Shown here: in pieces, positions 45,153 through 53,047 of the stretch
How positions within the stretch are numbered: the stretch's first letter is position 1
How the letters are laid out: every line of letters starts with the position of its first letter
Origin: M3007 sp031373665
Lineage (GTDB): Bacteria > Bacteroidota > Bacteroidia > Chitinophagales > Saprospiraceae
DNA length: 64,000 bases
Direction: 5' to 3'
Assembly (NCBI GenBank): GCA_031373665.1
Contig: JANMMZ010000031.1
Location: 117,950 to 181,949 of the forward strand
Translations under genes and position numbers: made by a program
The notes under the pieces: model-generated
The model's input: only the letters and a program-made list of their open reading frames with translations
What the model was told of the DNA's origin: nothing
The model's database searches: none

Positions 45153-47777
45153 ATGAAACAGCAAGAAAAAATACGGCTGTCTGAAAAAGACGCTGGTACC
45201 AAAAAATGGCACCAATGGGGACCTTATTTGTCAGAACGGCAATGGGGGACGGTTCGAGAGGACTATTCAGAAGGCGGTACCGCCTGGGACTTTTTTCCAC
45301 ACGATCACGCTCGCTCGAGGGTATATCGTTGGGGTGAGGATGGTATCGCGGGTGTGAGCGACGAGTGGCAGCGGTTGTGCTTTGCCGTGGCACTGTGGAA
45401 CGGCAAAGATCCAATCATAAAAGAACGCTTGTTCGGCTTAACGGGCAATGAAGGCAACCACGGCGAAGACGTGAAAGAATTGTACTATTATTTGGACAAT
45501 ACGCCGACCCATTCCTACATGAAACACCTATATAAGTATCCGCAAGCCGCATTTCCGTACCAGCAATTGACCCAGGAAAATGGATTTCGCGATCGCAAAG
45601 ATGCCGAATTGGAAGTCTTAGACACGGGCGTTTTCAATGACGGTCGCTACTGGGATGTATTTACAGAATACGCCAAAGCCGACACCGATGATTTGCTGAT
45701 TCAGATAACAATACACAACAGAAGTACCGAATCATCGGACTTGTGGTTGCTGCCTACACTTTGGTTTCGCAACCTGTGGTCGTATGGATTGATGAATGAA
45801 AAACCCGTCATCACTCAAACATCAGATGGGTCGGTGGCACTCCAGCATGAGAAAATAGGCGATTACTTCTTCTATTTTGAAGGTGCAGATCGCCTGCTCT
45901 TTACAGAAAATGAACACAATACCGAGCGGCTTTGGAACCAACCCAATGCTTCGCCTTTTGTAAAAGATGCTTTTCATACAGCCTTGACGAACAATCAGTT
46001 TGAGTTTTTGGAAGGCAATACCAGTGGCACTAAATTCAGCCCGATGTATGCTCTGCAAATTGAAGGCGGTGGGCAACGGACGTTTCAGTTCAGGTTGTCG
46101 GCCAAAGCACTGAAAAAACCATTTGGAAAACCATTTGAACAGGTATTTGAAGACCGTAAGGCGGAAGCAGACCTGTTTTATGATAGTCTGATATCAACAC
46201 AGGCCGATGCGGATACCCAAAACATTCAACGGCAGGCTTATGCGGGCATGCTGTGGTCGAAACAATACTACAACCTCGATATGCCTCAGTGGCTCAATGG
46301 CGATCCGGGGCAATTACCGCCGCCAGAATCCCGCAAAAATGGCCGAAACAAGCACTGGCAATCGCTCAATAACGAAGACATTATTTCGATGCCCGACAAA
46401 TGGGAATACCCTTGGTATGCAGCTTGGGATTTGGCCTTTCACTGTGTGCCACTGTCAGAATTGGATCCGGGATTTGCCAAAAAACAGCTGATTTTGTTCC
46501 TCAGAGAGTGGTACATGCACCCCAATGGCCAACTGCCCGCCTATGAATGGGCATTTGGTGACGTAAATCCGCCAGTACACGCCTGGGCTTGCCTTCAGGT
46601 GTACAATCAAGAAAAAAAACAGACAGGAACAGGTGATTTGAGTTTTCTGAAACGGGTTTTTCAAAAACTTTTGCTCAATTTTACATGGTGGGTCAATCGA
46701 AAAGACCATCAGGGTAACAACGTTTTTGAAGGCGGTTTTTTGGGATTGGACAACATTGGTGTATTCGACCGAAGCAACGAAATACCTGGAGGCGGCTACT
46801 TGGAGCAGGCCGATGGTACTGCCTGGATGGGCTTATATTGTCTCAATATGCTCGAAATGGCCTTAGAAATAGCGCAACACGACGGTACATTTGAGGATGT
46901 GGCCACCAAATTCTTTGAGCACTTTACCTATATCTCGGAGAGCCTCAATCGAATTGGGCATGACTGGACTGGGTCGTGGGACGAGCGCGATGGTTTCTTC
47001 TATGATATTGTGGCGCTTCCGAATGGCGAATACATACCCGTAAAAGTGCGTTCGTTGGTGGGGCTGAGTACCATATTTGCTACCTATATTTTGCCGAAAA
47101 ATTTGTTAGAGAAATTACCCGAATTTGCGGGCAGACTCCGTTGGTTTCAGCAATACCATAAAAATGATCAACAGCACCCTATTCTGGATGAGAATCCTGA
47201 AAATGGAGATATTCTCTTGTCGCTTGTACCACAGGAACGACTTGGGCGCATGCTGCATGCCATGTTGGATGAAAACGAGTTTTTGTCGCCAGGTGGCATC
47301 CGGTCGCTATCAAAAATCCATGAAAATGGTTATAACCTCAAGATCGCAGGGGTGGATTTTGGGCTGCATTACGAGCCAGGGGAAAGTTCGAGCGGCCTTT
47401 TTGGTGGCAATTCAAACTGGAGAGGCCCGGTCTGGATGCCGATGAATTACCTATTGGTGCAGTCGTTGCGCACGTACGACCAGTTTTACAGTGATGCGTA
47501 TCAGGTCGAGTTTCCGAGTAATTCCGGCATTCAATTGAGTCTTTCTGCAATTGCAGATGCTTTATCGAACCGATTAATTGGTATATTCCAGCAAGATGAC
47601 GCTGGACTGCGGCCTGTAAATCTACATGAACCCGTGTATGCTACCGATCCAAATTTTAGCGATCTCGTTCTTTTTTACGAATACTTTCACGGCGACACTG
47701 CCCGTGGCGTAGGAGCGAGTCATCAAACTGGCTGGACCGGATTGGTGGCGAGTTTGATCAATCAGGTGCCCAGATAA
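45153..47777 (+). CDS. GH63-like (MGH1-type) glucosidase
   Basis: The ATG at 45153 (MKQQEKIRLSEKDAGTKKWHQWGPYLSERQWGTVREDYS) gives 874 residues; the frame extends to 44997 but that would begin upstream of the promoter. The N-terminus and the stretches FPHDHARSRVYRWGEDGIAG, ERLFGLTGNEGNHGEDVKELYYYLDNTPTHSYMKYLYKYPQ-like THSYMKHLYKYPQ, FGDVNPPVHAWA and GLYCLNMLEMALEIA match the large cytoplasmic glucosidase family with an alpha6/alpha6 barrel related to GH63 and mannosylglycerate hydrolase. Substrates in the family include small glucosides; the exact one here is unknown. No signal peptide is present. It is followed by a strong terminator and paired with a debranching enzyme. Confidence 0.88.
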   Translation: MKQQEKIRLSEKDAGTKKWHQWGPYLSERQWGTVREDYSEGGTAWDFFPHDHARSRVYRWGEDGIAGVSDEWQRLCFAVALWNGKDPIIKERLFGLTGNEGNHGEDVKELYYYLDNTPTHSYMKHLYKYPQAAFPYQQLTQENGFRDRKDAELEVLDTGVFNDGRYWDVFTEYAKADTDDLLIQITIHNRSTESSDLWLLPTLWFRNLWSYGLMNEKPVITQTSDGSVALQHEKIGDYFFYFEGADRLLFTENEHNTERLWNQPNASPFVKDAFHTALTNNQFEFLEGNTSGTKFSPMYALQIEGGGQRTFQFRLSAKALKKPFGKPFEQVFEDRKAEADLFYDSLISTQADADTQNIQRQAYAGMLWSKQYYNLDMPQWLNGDPGQLPPPESRKNGRNKHWQSLNNEDIISMPDKWEYPWYAAWDLAFHCVPLSELDPGFAKKQLILFLREWYMHPNGQLPAYEWAFGDVNPPVHAWACLQVYNQEKKQTGTGDLSFLKRVFQKLLLNFTWWVNRKDHQGNNVFEGGFLGLDNIGVFDRSNEIPGGGYLEQADGTAWMGLYCLNMLEMALEIAQHDGTFEDVATKFFEHFTYISESLNRIGHDWTGSWDERDGFFYDIVALPNGEYIPVKVRSLVGLSTIFATYILPKNLLEKLPEFAGRLRWFQQYHKNDQQHPILDENPENGDILLSLVPQERLGRMLHAMLDENEFLSPGGIRSLSKIHENGYNLKIAGVDFGLHYEPGESSSGLFGGNSNWRGPVWMPMNYLLVQSLRTYDQFYSDAYQVEFPSNSGIQLSLSAIADALSNRLIGIFQQDDAGLRPVNLHEPVYATDPNFSDLVLFYEYFHGDTARGVGASHQTGWTGLVASLINQVPR

Positions 47778-47821
47778 ATACGTTGTGTTTGGTTAAAAAT
47801 GTTCCATGCCTATTTGGGTTT

Positions 47822-47860
47822 CAGGGCCGTCTATTGCGTATAGTCGGCCCTGTTTTTTTT
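47822..47860 (+). terminator. Intrinsic terminator of the glucosidase gene
   Basis: CAGGGCCG (47822-47829) pairs with CGGCCCTG (47845-47852), followed by eight T (47853-47860). The loop also contains a short AT/AT pair. This isolates the glucosidase from the next promoter. Confidence 0.92.
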
Positions 47861-47939
47861 GCGGATAATCGGAATGAATTTGAATGAAGCAGGGTAATAA
47901 TTAAACCATTTAAAAATAATAAAGAAAAAAACAGCAAAT

Positions 47940-47983
47940 GTAACACAGGTAAAGTTTCGGGGAGCGGCAGACCCTGACCTTTG
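47940..47983 (+). promoter_or_regulatory. Crp/Fnr-type operator and promoter of the debranching-enzyme operon
   Basis: GTAACACAGGTAAA (47940-47953) matches the operator in its other orientation at 12 of 14 positions. Exactly 26 nt later comes TTTG (47980-47983) in GACCTTTG. Spacing and -7 sequence are the same as at the other three promoters. Confidence 0.75.
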
Positions 47984-48068
47984 TACTATATTCAGGAAGC
48001 AAGCAAATACAATGGTGTGTTTTGTTGCGGATTGTCTGGATTCAAAACCCATTACTCTGTTTAATATT

Positions 48069-50090
48069 ATGTTACAAATTGATCAGGCATCTACGTTTGA
48101 AGCCTTAGCCACCAAAGAGTGGTTGGTGACCAATGGAATCGGCGGCTACGCTTCGTCGAGCATCCTTGGGACCAATACACGCCGCTACCACGGCCTGCTG
48201 GTAGCCGCCCAAAACCCACCAACGGAACGTACCGTGCTGGTGAGCAAAATTGAAGAGTGTATTTTGTTTAGTCGGGATTGTGCATTTGCGCTTTCGGCCA
48301 ATCAGTATCCGGGTGTGGTACACCCAAATGGCCAACAATACCTCAAGTTTTTTGAGCGTCGGCCGTTTCCTTGCATGAAATTTGAAGCACACGGCTATCA
48401 TCTGCTCAAAACCGTATTTATGGTGCAAGGCTCGAACACAACCATTGTGGCGTATGAAAACACAGGCGACAGCACCTTTAAACTACGGCTTTCGCCGCTT
48501 TTTGTGTTCCGTGATTACCACGCGCTGTACAAAGAAAATGCAGCCCACGACTATTGGATGCAGCCTAAAAACGGTTATACTCAAGTACACGCAACGTTTG
48601 GTTCGCCCCCGTTATTCATGAAATTTACGGCAGGCGAATGGACGGAAAAGCGCGATTGGTTCCGCAATTTTCAGTATGCCAAGGAGGCAGAACGCGGATT
48701 GGACGACATGGAAGATGCGTATATGGCGGGTCATGTAGAAGTGTTGCTAAAGCCTGGCGAGAAGACCTTTTTGGTGTTTTCGACGGATGAAGCGATGATG
48801 AAACCAGACCCTGAGGTCTTGAAAAACGCAGAGATCCTTCGATTGGGCAATATCGTAAGTGCTGCCCCCAACGATCCTTTTATTAAAGATTTGATGCTCG
48901 CTGCCAATCAATTTGTGGTGCGTCGAAAACATACAAATAGCTATACTATCATTGCAGGCTATCATTGGTTTACGGATTGGGGGCGCGATACTATGATTGC
49001 CATGCGTGGTTTGACGATAGCGACGGGTGAGCAAGCAGTATCAAAAAGTATAATAGAGACTTTTTTGCACTATTTAGACCAGGGCATGCTGCCAAACCGA
49101 TTCCCGGACCAACAGGAAGCATTGGAGTATAACACGATTGATGCCACCTTGTGGTTGTTTGTGGTACTGTACGAATATTACCAAAAATTTGATGATCTCG
49201 CTTTTGTCGAACAGGTTTTTGAGCAATTAACAGACATTATGGAGCACCATGTAGCCGGAACGCGCTACGGGATTAAAGTAACACCTGAAGGTTTTTTGCA
49301 GGGCGGAGAAGGGCTGGCTCAATTGACTTGGATGGATGCCAAAATCGGCGATCATGTGGTGACACCTCGACATGGCTGTCCAGTGGAGATACAGGCACTT
49401 TGGTACAATGCGCTGCGTATTTATCAATACTTCGCTGGCAAATTAAGCCACCCTTTTGAACAGCATTTGGGCTTGGCAGATTTGTTAAAAGGGAACTTTA
49501 AAAAATATTTTTTGCGAAAGGATGGCAGTCTCAATGATGTAATCCGACTTGAAAACGGCACTTGGGTCTCAGATGCGTCTATGCGCCCCAACCAAATATA
49601 CATACTGAGTCTGCCTTTTGCCCTGCTCTCACAGGAGGATGAAAAAAAAGTGCTCAAACACGTAACGGAGGATTTATTGACGCCTTATGGCTTGCGTACC
49701 CTTGCTACCGACCACTTAGATTTCAAACCCAAGTTTGAGGGAGACCCTTGGCACCGCGATACGGCATATCATCAGGGAACGGTGTGGCCATTTTTGCTGG
49801 GCGAATACTGTACTGCTTACCTAAAAGTAAATGGTTGGTCGGATAAATCATACAAAGCGGTACAAAAGATGATTGATCCATTGAAACAGCACTTTTATCA
49901 GGACGGGTGCATACAGGGTATTTCAGAAGTGTTTGACGGACAGTTACCGATGACTGGAAAAGGCACCGCGAACCAAGCATGGTCTGTGGCAGCTATCTTG
50001 AAAATACTATTGGAGATAAAAGCCCACGAATCGAAACCCAAATCAAAGAATATTTTACCCTTTCTTTTCACAAGTTCACTCATTTTCTAA
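48069..50090 (+). CDS. Glycogen-debranching-type amylo-alpha-1,6-glucosidase
   Basis: The family-consistent start is the ATG at 48069 (MLQIDQASTFEALATKEWLVTNGIGGYASSSILGTNTRRYHGLLVAA), giving 673 residues; an ATG at 48012 is also downstream of the promoter and would add 19. The N-terminal GDE_N domain is followed by the C-terminal alpha6/alpha6 barrel (GH133-like) with the hallmark HWFTDWGRDTMIAMRGLTIATG, PNRFPDQQEALEYNTIDATLWLF, and WHRDTAYHQGTVWPFLLGEYC. It removes alpha-1,6 branch stubs of glycogen-like glucans. It is the first gene of an operon with a YHS protein and an aquaporin. Confidence 0.9.
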   Translation: MLQIDQASTFEALATKEWLVTNGIGGYASSSILGTNTRRYHGLLVAAQNPPTERTVLVSKIEECILFSRDCAFALSANQYPGVVHPNGQQYLKFFERRPFPCMKFEAHGYHLLKTVFMVQGSNTTIVAYENTGDSTFKLRLSPLFVFRDYHALYKENAAHDYWMQPKNGYTQVHATFGSPPLFMKFTAGEWTEKRDWFRNFQYAKEAERGLDDMEDAYMAGHVEVLLKPGEKTFLVFSTDEAMMKPDPEVLKNAEILRLGNIVSAAPNDPFIKDLMLAANQFVVRRKHTNSYTIIAGYHWFTDWGRDTMIAMRGLTIATGEQAVSKSIIETFLHYLDQGMLPNRFPDQQEALEYNTIDATLWLFVVLYEYYQKFDDLAFVEQVFEQLTDIMEHHVAGTRYGIKVTPEGFLQGGEGLAQLTWMDAKIGDHVVTPRHGCPVEIQALWYNALRIYQYFAGKLSHPFEQHLGLADLLKGNFKKYFLRKDGSLNDVIRLENGTWVSDASMRPNQIYILSLPFALLSQEDEKKVLKHVTEDLLTPYGLRTLATDHLDFKPKFEGDPWHRDTAYHQGTVWPFLLGEYCTAYLKVNGWSDKSYKAVQKMIDPLKQHFYQDGCIQGISEVFDGQLPMTGKGTANQAWSVAAILKILLEIKAHESKPKSKNILPFLFTSSLIF

Positions 50091-50100
50091 TTCAAAAAAT

Positions 50101-50607
50101 ATGTATAAGATAACCTTTTTAATCGGCAGCCTGCTTTGTTTGCTGTCCACAGCATATACCCAAACGGCAGCTACTTCAAATGCAGGTGACAATGCGCGTG
50201 TCAAACATTTTCGATACAATAAAAAAGTGGTCGCGATTGATGGTTACGATCCGGTTTCTTACTTCACCAATAGTGGCCCACTAAAGGGCGCTTCGAAACG
50301 AAGTTACACGTATGGTGGTATCACCTATCACTTTGCTTCGAATACAAATCTTTCGACTTTTAAAGCCGACCCAACCAAATATGAGCCAGCCTGGGGTGGT
50401 TGGTGCGGCCATGCTATGGCTTTGAGAGGCGCAAAAGTGACGATTAATCCCAAGTGCTACAAAATCATCAATGGCCAAAATGTGCTGTTTTACCGCAAAT
50501 TAGATGCGAATGCATTGGCCAACTGGGAAAAAGAATTGGCAACCACTAAAGAAGAAACCCTCATGATGAAAGGAGATGATTTTTGGAACGCATTTTTGAA
50601 AAAATAA
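50101..50607 (+). CDS. Secreted YHS-domain protein
   Basis: This 168-residue protein has a signal peptide (residues 1-20, LLSTAYTQ) and a YHS core: VVAIDGYDPVSYFTNSGPLKGASKRSYTYGGITYHFASNTNLSTFKADPTKYEPAWGGWCGHAMA. The Cys sits in GGWCG, equivalent to GGYCAYG of the lipoprotein at 44482, so the two are paralogues in opposite operons of the island. It starts 10 nt after the debranching gene, and its stop overlaps the aquaporin start (TAATG), so translation is coupled. Confidence 0.9.
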   Translation: MYKITFLIGSLLCLLSTAYTQTAATSNAGDNARVKHFRYNKKVVAIDGYDPVSYFTNSGPLKGASKRSYTYGGITYHFASNTNLSTFKADPTKYEPAWGGWCGHAMALRGAKVTINPKCYKIINGQNVLFYRKLDANALANWEKELATTKEETLMMKGDDFWNAFLKK

Positions 50608-51329
50608 TGAAAAATTATCTAATTGAGGCTTGGGCACTGGGTATGTTTATGGTTTCGGCTGTTTTTTTTACAGCCGTATTTGAGTTGCCCGGACACCCGT
50701 TTCATATAGCAGTGGATAGCCCTTTACTCCGACGCTTTTTCATTGGATTGGCTATGGGACTGACCGCCATCGGCCTGATTTATTCAGGCTGGGGCCGTCA
50801 GTCCGGCGCCCACATGAACCCTTCGATGACATTGACCTTTTGGGCCTTGAACAAAATAAAAGGCTCCGATGCTGTGGCCTATATATTGGCGCAATTTATT
50901 GGTGGAACACTCGCAATTGGCGGATTGAAACTACTTTTTCCCCATATTATTGGTGCGCCACAAGTGTCGTATGTACAAACGCTGCCCGGCGCACCCGGTA
51001 TCCTGCCTGCTTTTGCAGGCGAATTCGTGTTGTCGTTTTTTTTGGTGCTGATGGTACTTTACTCCAGCAACGACGAACGAACAAAGCCTTACACCGGACT
51101 TTTTGCGGGTTGCATGGTCATGTTGTATATCACGATTGAGGCACCATTTTCGGGTATGTCTATCAATCCTGCGCGAACATTTGCTTCGGCATTCGGGGCG
51201 GGCAATTTTCGATTTTTATGGCTTTATTTTTTAGCCCCAACAATGGGCATGTTGGCAGCCGCTTACACCTGGGAAAAATGGATATGCCAAAGAGCAGATT
51301 TTAATTGCAGTCTGCATCATGGAGGATAA
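50607..51329 (+). CDS. Aquaporin / major intrinsic protein
   Basis: The ATG at 50607 overlaps the YHS stop by one base and gives 240 residues. Six membrane helices and the two half-helix motifs are seen: GAHMNPSMTLTF (NPS instead of the usual NPA) and SGMSINPARTF. The Ser in the first motif and the residues around it place it outside classic AqpZ, so whether it passes water, glycerol or another small solute is open. Its place behind the debranching enzyme suggests a role in osmotic or solute balance during glucan use. Confidence 0.87.
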   Translation: MKNYLIEAWALGMFMVSAVFFTAVFELPGHPFHIAVDSPLLRRFFIGLAMGLTAIGLIYSGWGRQSGAHMNPSMTLTFWALNKIKGSDAVAYILAQFIGGTLAIGGLKLLFPHIIGAPQVSYVQTLPGAPGILPAFAGEFVLSFFLVLMVLYSSNDERTKPYTGLFAGCMVMLYITIEAPFSGMSINPARTFASAFGAGNFRFLWLYFLAPTMGMLAAAYTWEKWICQRADFNCSLHHGG

Positions 51330-51343
51330 AAAAATGGCCAAAT

Positions 51344-51387
51344 GTTACCTGTGTAGCTTTTGCCTCCGAATAAATACAAGACCTTTG
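51344..51387 (+). promoter_or_regulatory. Crp/Fnr-type operator and promoter of the SDR-to-regulator gene block
   Basis: GTTACCTGTGTAGC (51344-51357), one base off the consensus, is followed after exactly 26 nt by TTTG (51384-51387) in GACCTTTG; TTTTG directly after the operator serves as -33. It lies 31 nt before the SDR start. Confidence 0.8.
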
Positions 51388-51417
51388 TGTCAAGAATTTA
51401 CATTTTAAACATAATAG

Positions 51418-52116
51418 ATGAAATCCATTATCATTACTGGCGCAGCCGGAAACGTTGGGAAAGTCGTGGTCTCCCGGTTAGCTTCGGATGAGCACCGGAT
51501 ACATGCCGCTTTGGGCTTAGGCGAAAACTCACGTATTTTTGACGAGACCGTCAATAAAAGAAATATCGAAACCCAGTTTGTCAACCTCGCCGATGAAACG
51601 GTTGCAGAAGGTTTTGTCAATGCCACGATCATCAAAGATCCGGCCATTGATACTGCCATTTTGCTGGTAGGCGGATGGCAACCCGGGAGCATCGCCGAGA
51701 CAACTGCCTATGAGTTGGATCAGATGATGAAACTTAATTTCCATACGGCATTCAACGTGGTTCGCCCTTTAATGGGCTTTTTTGAACGTCAGGGTGGGGG
51801 GCATTTTATTTTTGTAGGCGCAAGGCCGGGCATCAACCCTGCGGAGGCCAAAAATCAAATTGCCTATGCGCTCAGCAAGTCGTTGGTGTTTCGTTTGGCT
51901 GAAATCATCAATGAACAGGGCAAATTCAAGAATATACGGGCGAGCATCGTGGTGCCTTCTATTTTAGACACGCCAGTCAACAGAGAAGCCCTGCCCAGTG
52001 CTGACAACTCAGAATGGGTCAGTATTGACAGTGTTGCTGACTCAATTTCGTACTTGTTAGATGAAAGCAGCAAAAATCTACGGGAAACGGTCATAAAACT
52101 GTACAACCATGCTTAA
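51418..52116 (+). CDS. SDR-family oxidoreductase
   Basis: This 232-residue Rossmann protein begins KSIIITGAAGNVGKVVVSRL (glycine-rich NAD(P) motif TGxxGxxG) and continues with DTAILLVGGWQPGSIAETTAYELDQMMKLNFHTAF, FIFVGARPG and the catalytic-type YALSKS (Tyr and Lys). The motif in place of NNAG is LLVGGW, so it belongs to a divergent SDR group. Substrate unknown. The following small gene overlaps its end by 8 nt. Confidence 0.85.
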   Translation: MKSIIITGAAGNVGKVVVSRLASDEHRIHAALGLGENSRIFDETVNKRNIETQFVNLADETVAEGFVNATIIKDPAIDTAILLVGGWQPGSIAETTAYELDQMMKLNFHTAFNVVRPLMGFFERQGGGHFIFVGARPGINPAEAKNQIAYALSKSLVFRLAEIINEQGKFKNIRASIVVPSILDTPVNREALPSADNSEWVSIDSVADSISYLLDESSKNLRETVIKLYNHA

Positions 52117-52315
52117 TTTCGATTTTTTCGTCCGCTGCATACTAAATCTGTCTTTGATTTATGTGCTGTTGGGTATTGGCTTTTCGGTGTATTTTTTGCG
52201 TAACAAAGTGTCGGCTATTGATCCATCGGCCAAAGGTGTTGCTTGGCATACAAAAGCCCTGTGGTTGCCCGGTATCATTGCGCTTTGGCCCGTATTTGCG
52301 TTTAAAAAAAAGTAA
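52109..52315 (+). CDS. Small membrane protein
   Basis: This is a 68-residue protein with two hydrophobic spans (LSLIYVLLGIGFSVYFL and ALWLPGIIALWPVFAF) separated by a polar stretch and ending in KKK, with a motif GVAWHTKALWLPG between them. It overlaps the SDR end by 8 nt, so it is translationally coupled. I do not recognise a family. Its proximity to the Rieske membrane oxidoreductase suggests an accessory subunit, which is inference. Confidence 0.8.
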   Translation: MLNFDFFVRCILNLSLIYVLLGIGFSVYFLRNKVSAIDPSAKGVAWHTKALWLPGIIALWPVFAFKKK

Positions 52316-52610
52316 CATATCCAAATACAATTGGTTGTCAGCATGCCGACATTGTTTCGGGATCATTTGCGCTTACCTTTGTAGAAGAAATTACTTTTTA
52401 GGCTTAAAATGGGGTGACTTTTATTCGACTTTGGTTGTATTCGCTTGTATTATTCGCGTTTTACACCAATATGGTCTGTGTCATGGGGTCAAAAAAGTGT
52501 TTGCTTTTTGCCACATTGAAATAGAGAACCTAATGCCAAGTCCTTCTGCATCCAATTATTTAGACAGGGCGTGTTAAGTATTGAACAAATTTTAAACATC
52601 CTTAAAAAAC
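52316..52610 (+). promoter_or_regulatory. 295-nt gene-free stretch with a second palindromic operator-like promoter
   Basis: TGTCAGCATGCCGACA (52336-52351) is an almost perfect 16-bp palindrome of different sequence from GTTAC-N4-GTAAC. Exactly 26 nt later comes TTTG (52378-52381) in a perfect TACCTTTG -7 box, the same geometry as at the four other promoters. The 5-prime leader to the next start (52611) would be about 220 nt, and I see no convincing gene in it. Confidence 0.6.
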
Positions 52611-53042
52611 ATGACGATACCACTTCGCAGATTACATATTTTCACCTGGCTTTCTTTTGCCATTGTTTTGCCTGTTTTGTGGTGGAGCGCTATTCAGGCT
52701 ATTCCAGATCCAGTTTGGCAAGAGCTGATCCGGTCACCTTTACCCCTTGCTTTGCCAGTCATCGTAAAAAGCAAACAAAACGACCAATGGGCCATTAATT
52801 TCAGGTCTGATTCAATGAATACAAGGTGTCAGGTGGAGGTTTTACTCAAAAAGCCACTCACCTCACCCAATTCTACGCTGGTCATATATTCGCCAACGAT
52901 GCCACCTTTTGAAGTCGGTAAATTAAGCACAAGAGGTCTGTATCGGTTTGAGATCGTCTGTACAATGCTACTCCAAACGAACGTTGTCGTGGCGCTTGAA
53001 GACAAAATCACTCAAAACCAAATTATCCAAACTTCATTCTAA
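52611..53042 (+). CDS. Hypothetical protein with N-terminal membrane helix
   Basis: This 143-residue protein has a hydrophobic segment near residues 12-30 (FTWLSFAIVLPVLWWSAIQAI) and then a soluble, beta-rich domain (LALPVIVKSKQNDQWAINFRSDS, STLVIYSPTMPPFEVGKLSTRGLYRFEI). The domain would lie in the periplasm. Six nucleotides separate it from the ferric-reductase/Rieske gene. No family is recognised. Confidence 0.75.
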   Translation: MTIPLRRLHIFTWLSFAIVLPVLWWSAIQAIPDPVWQELIRSPLPLALPVIVKSKQNDQWAINFRSDSMNTRCQVEVLLKKPLTSPNSTLVIYSPTMPPFEVGKLSTRGLYRFEIVCTMLLQTNVVVALEDKITQNQIIQTSF

Positions 53043-53047
53043 AACGC

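Noticed and set aside
52161..52577. 138-residue plus-strand open frame
   Set aside because: It overlaps the small membrane protein gene in another frame, has Cys- and aromatic-rich random-looking sequence, and spans the palindrome and promoter at 52336-52381.
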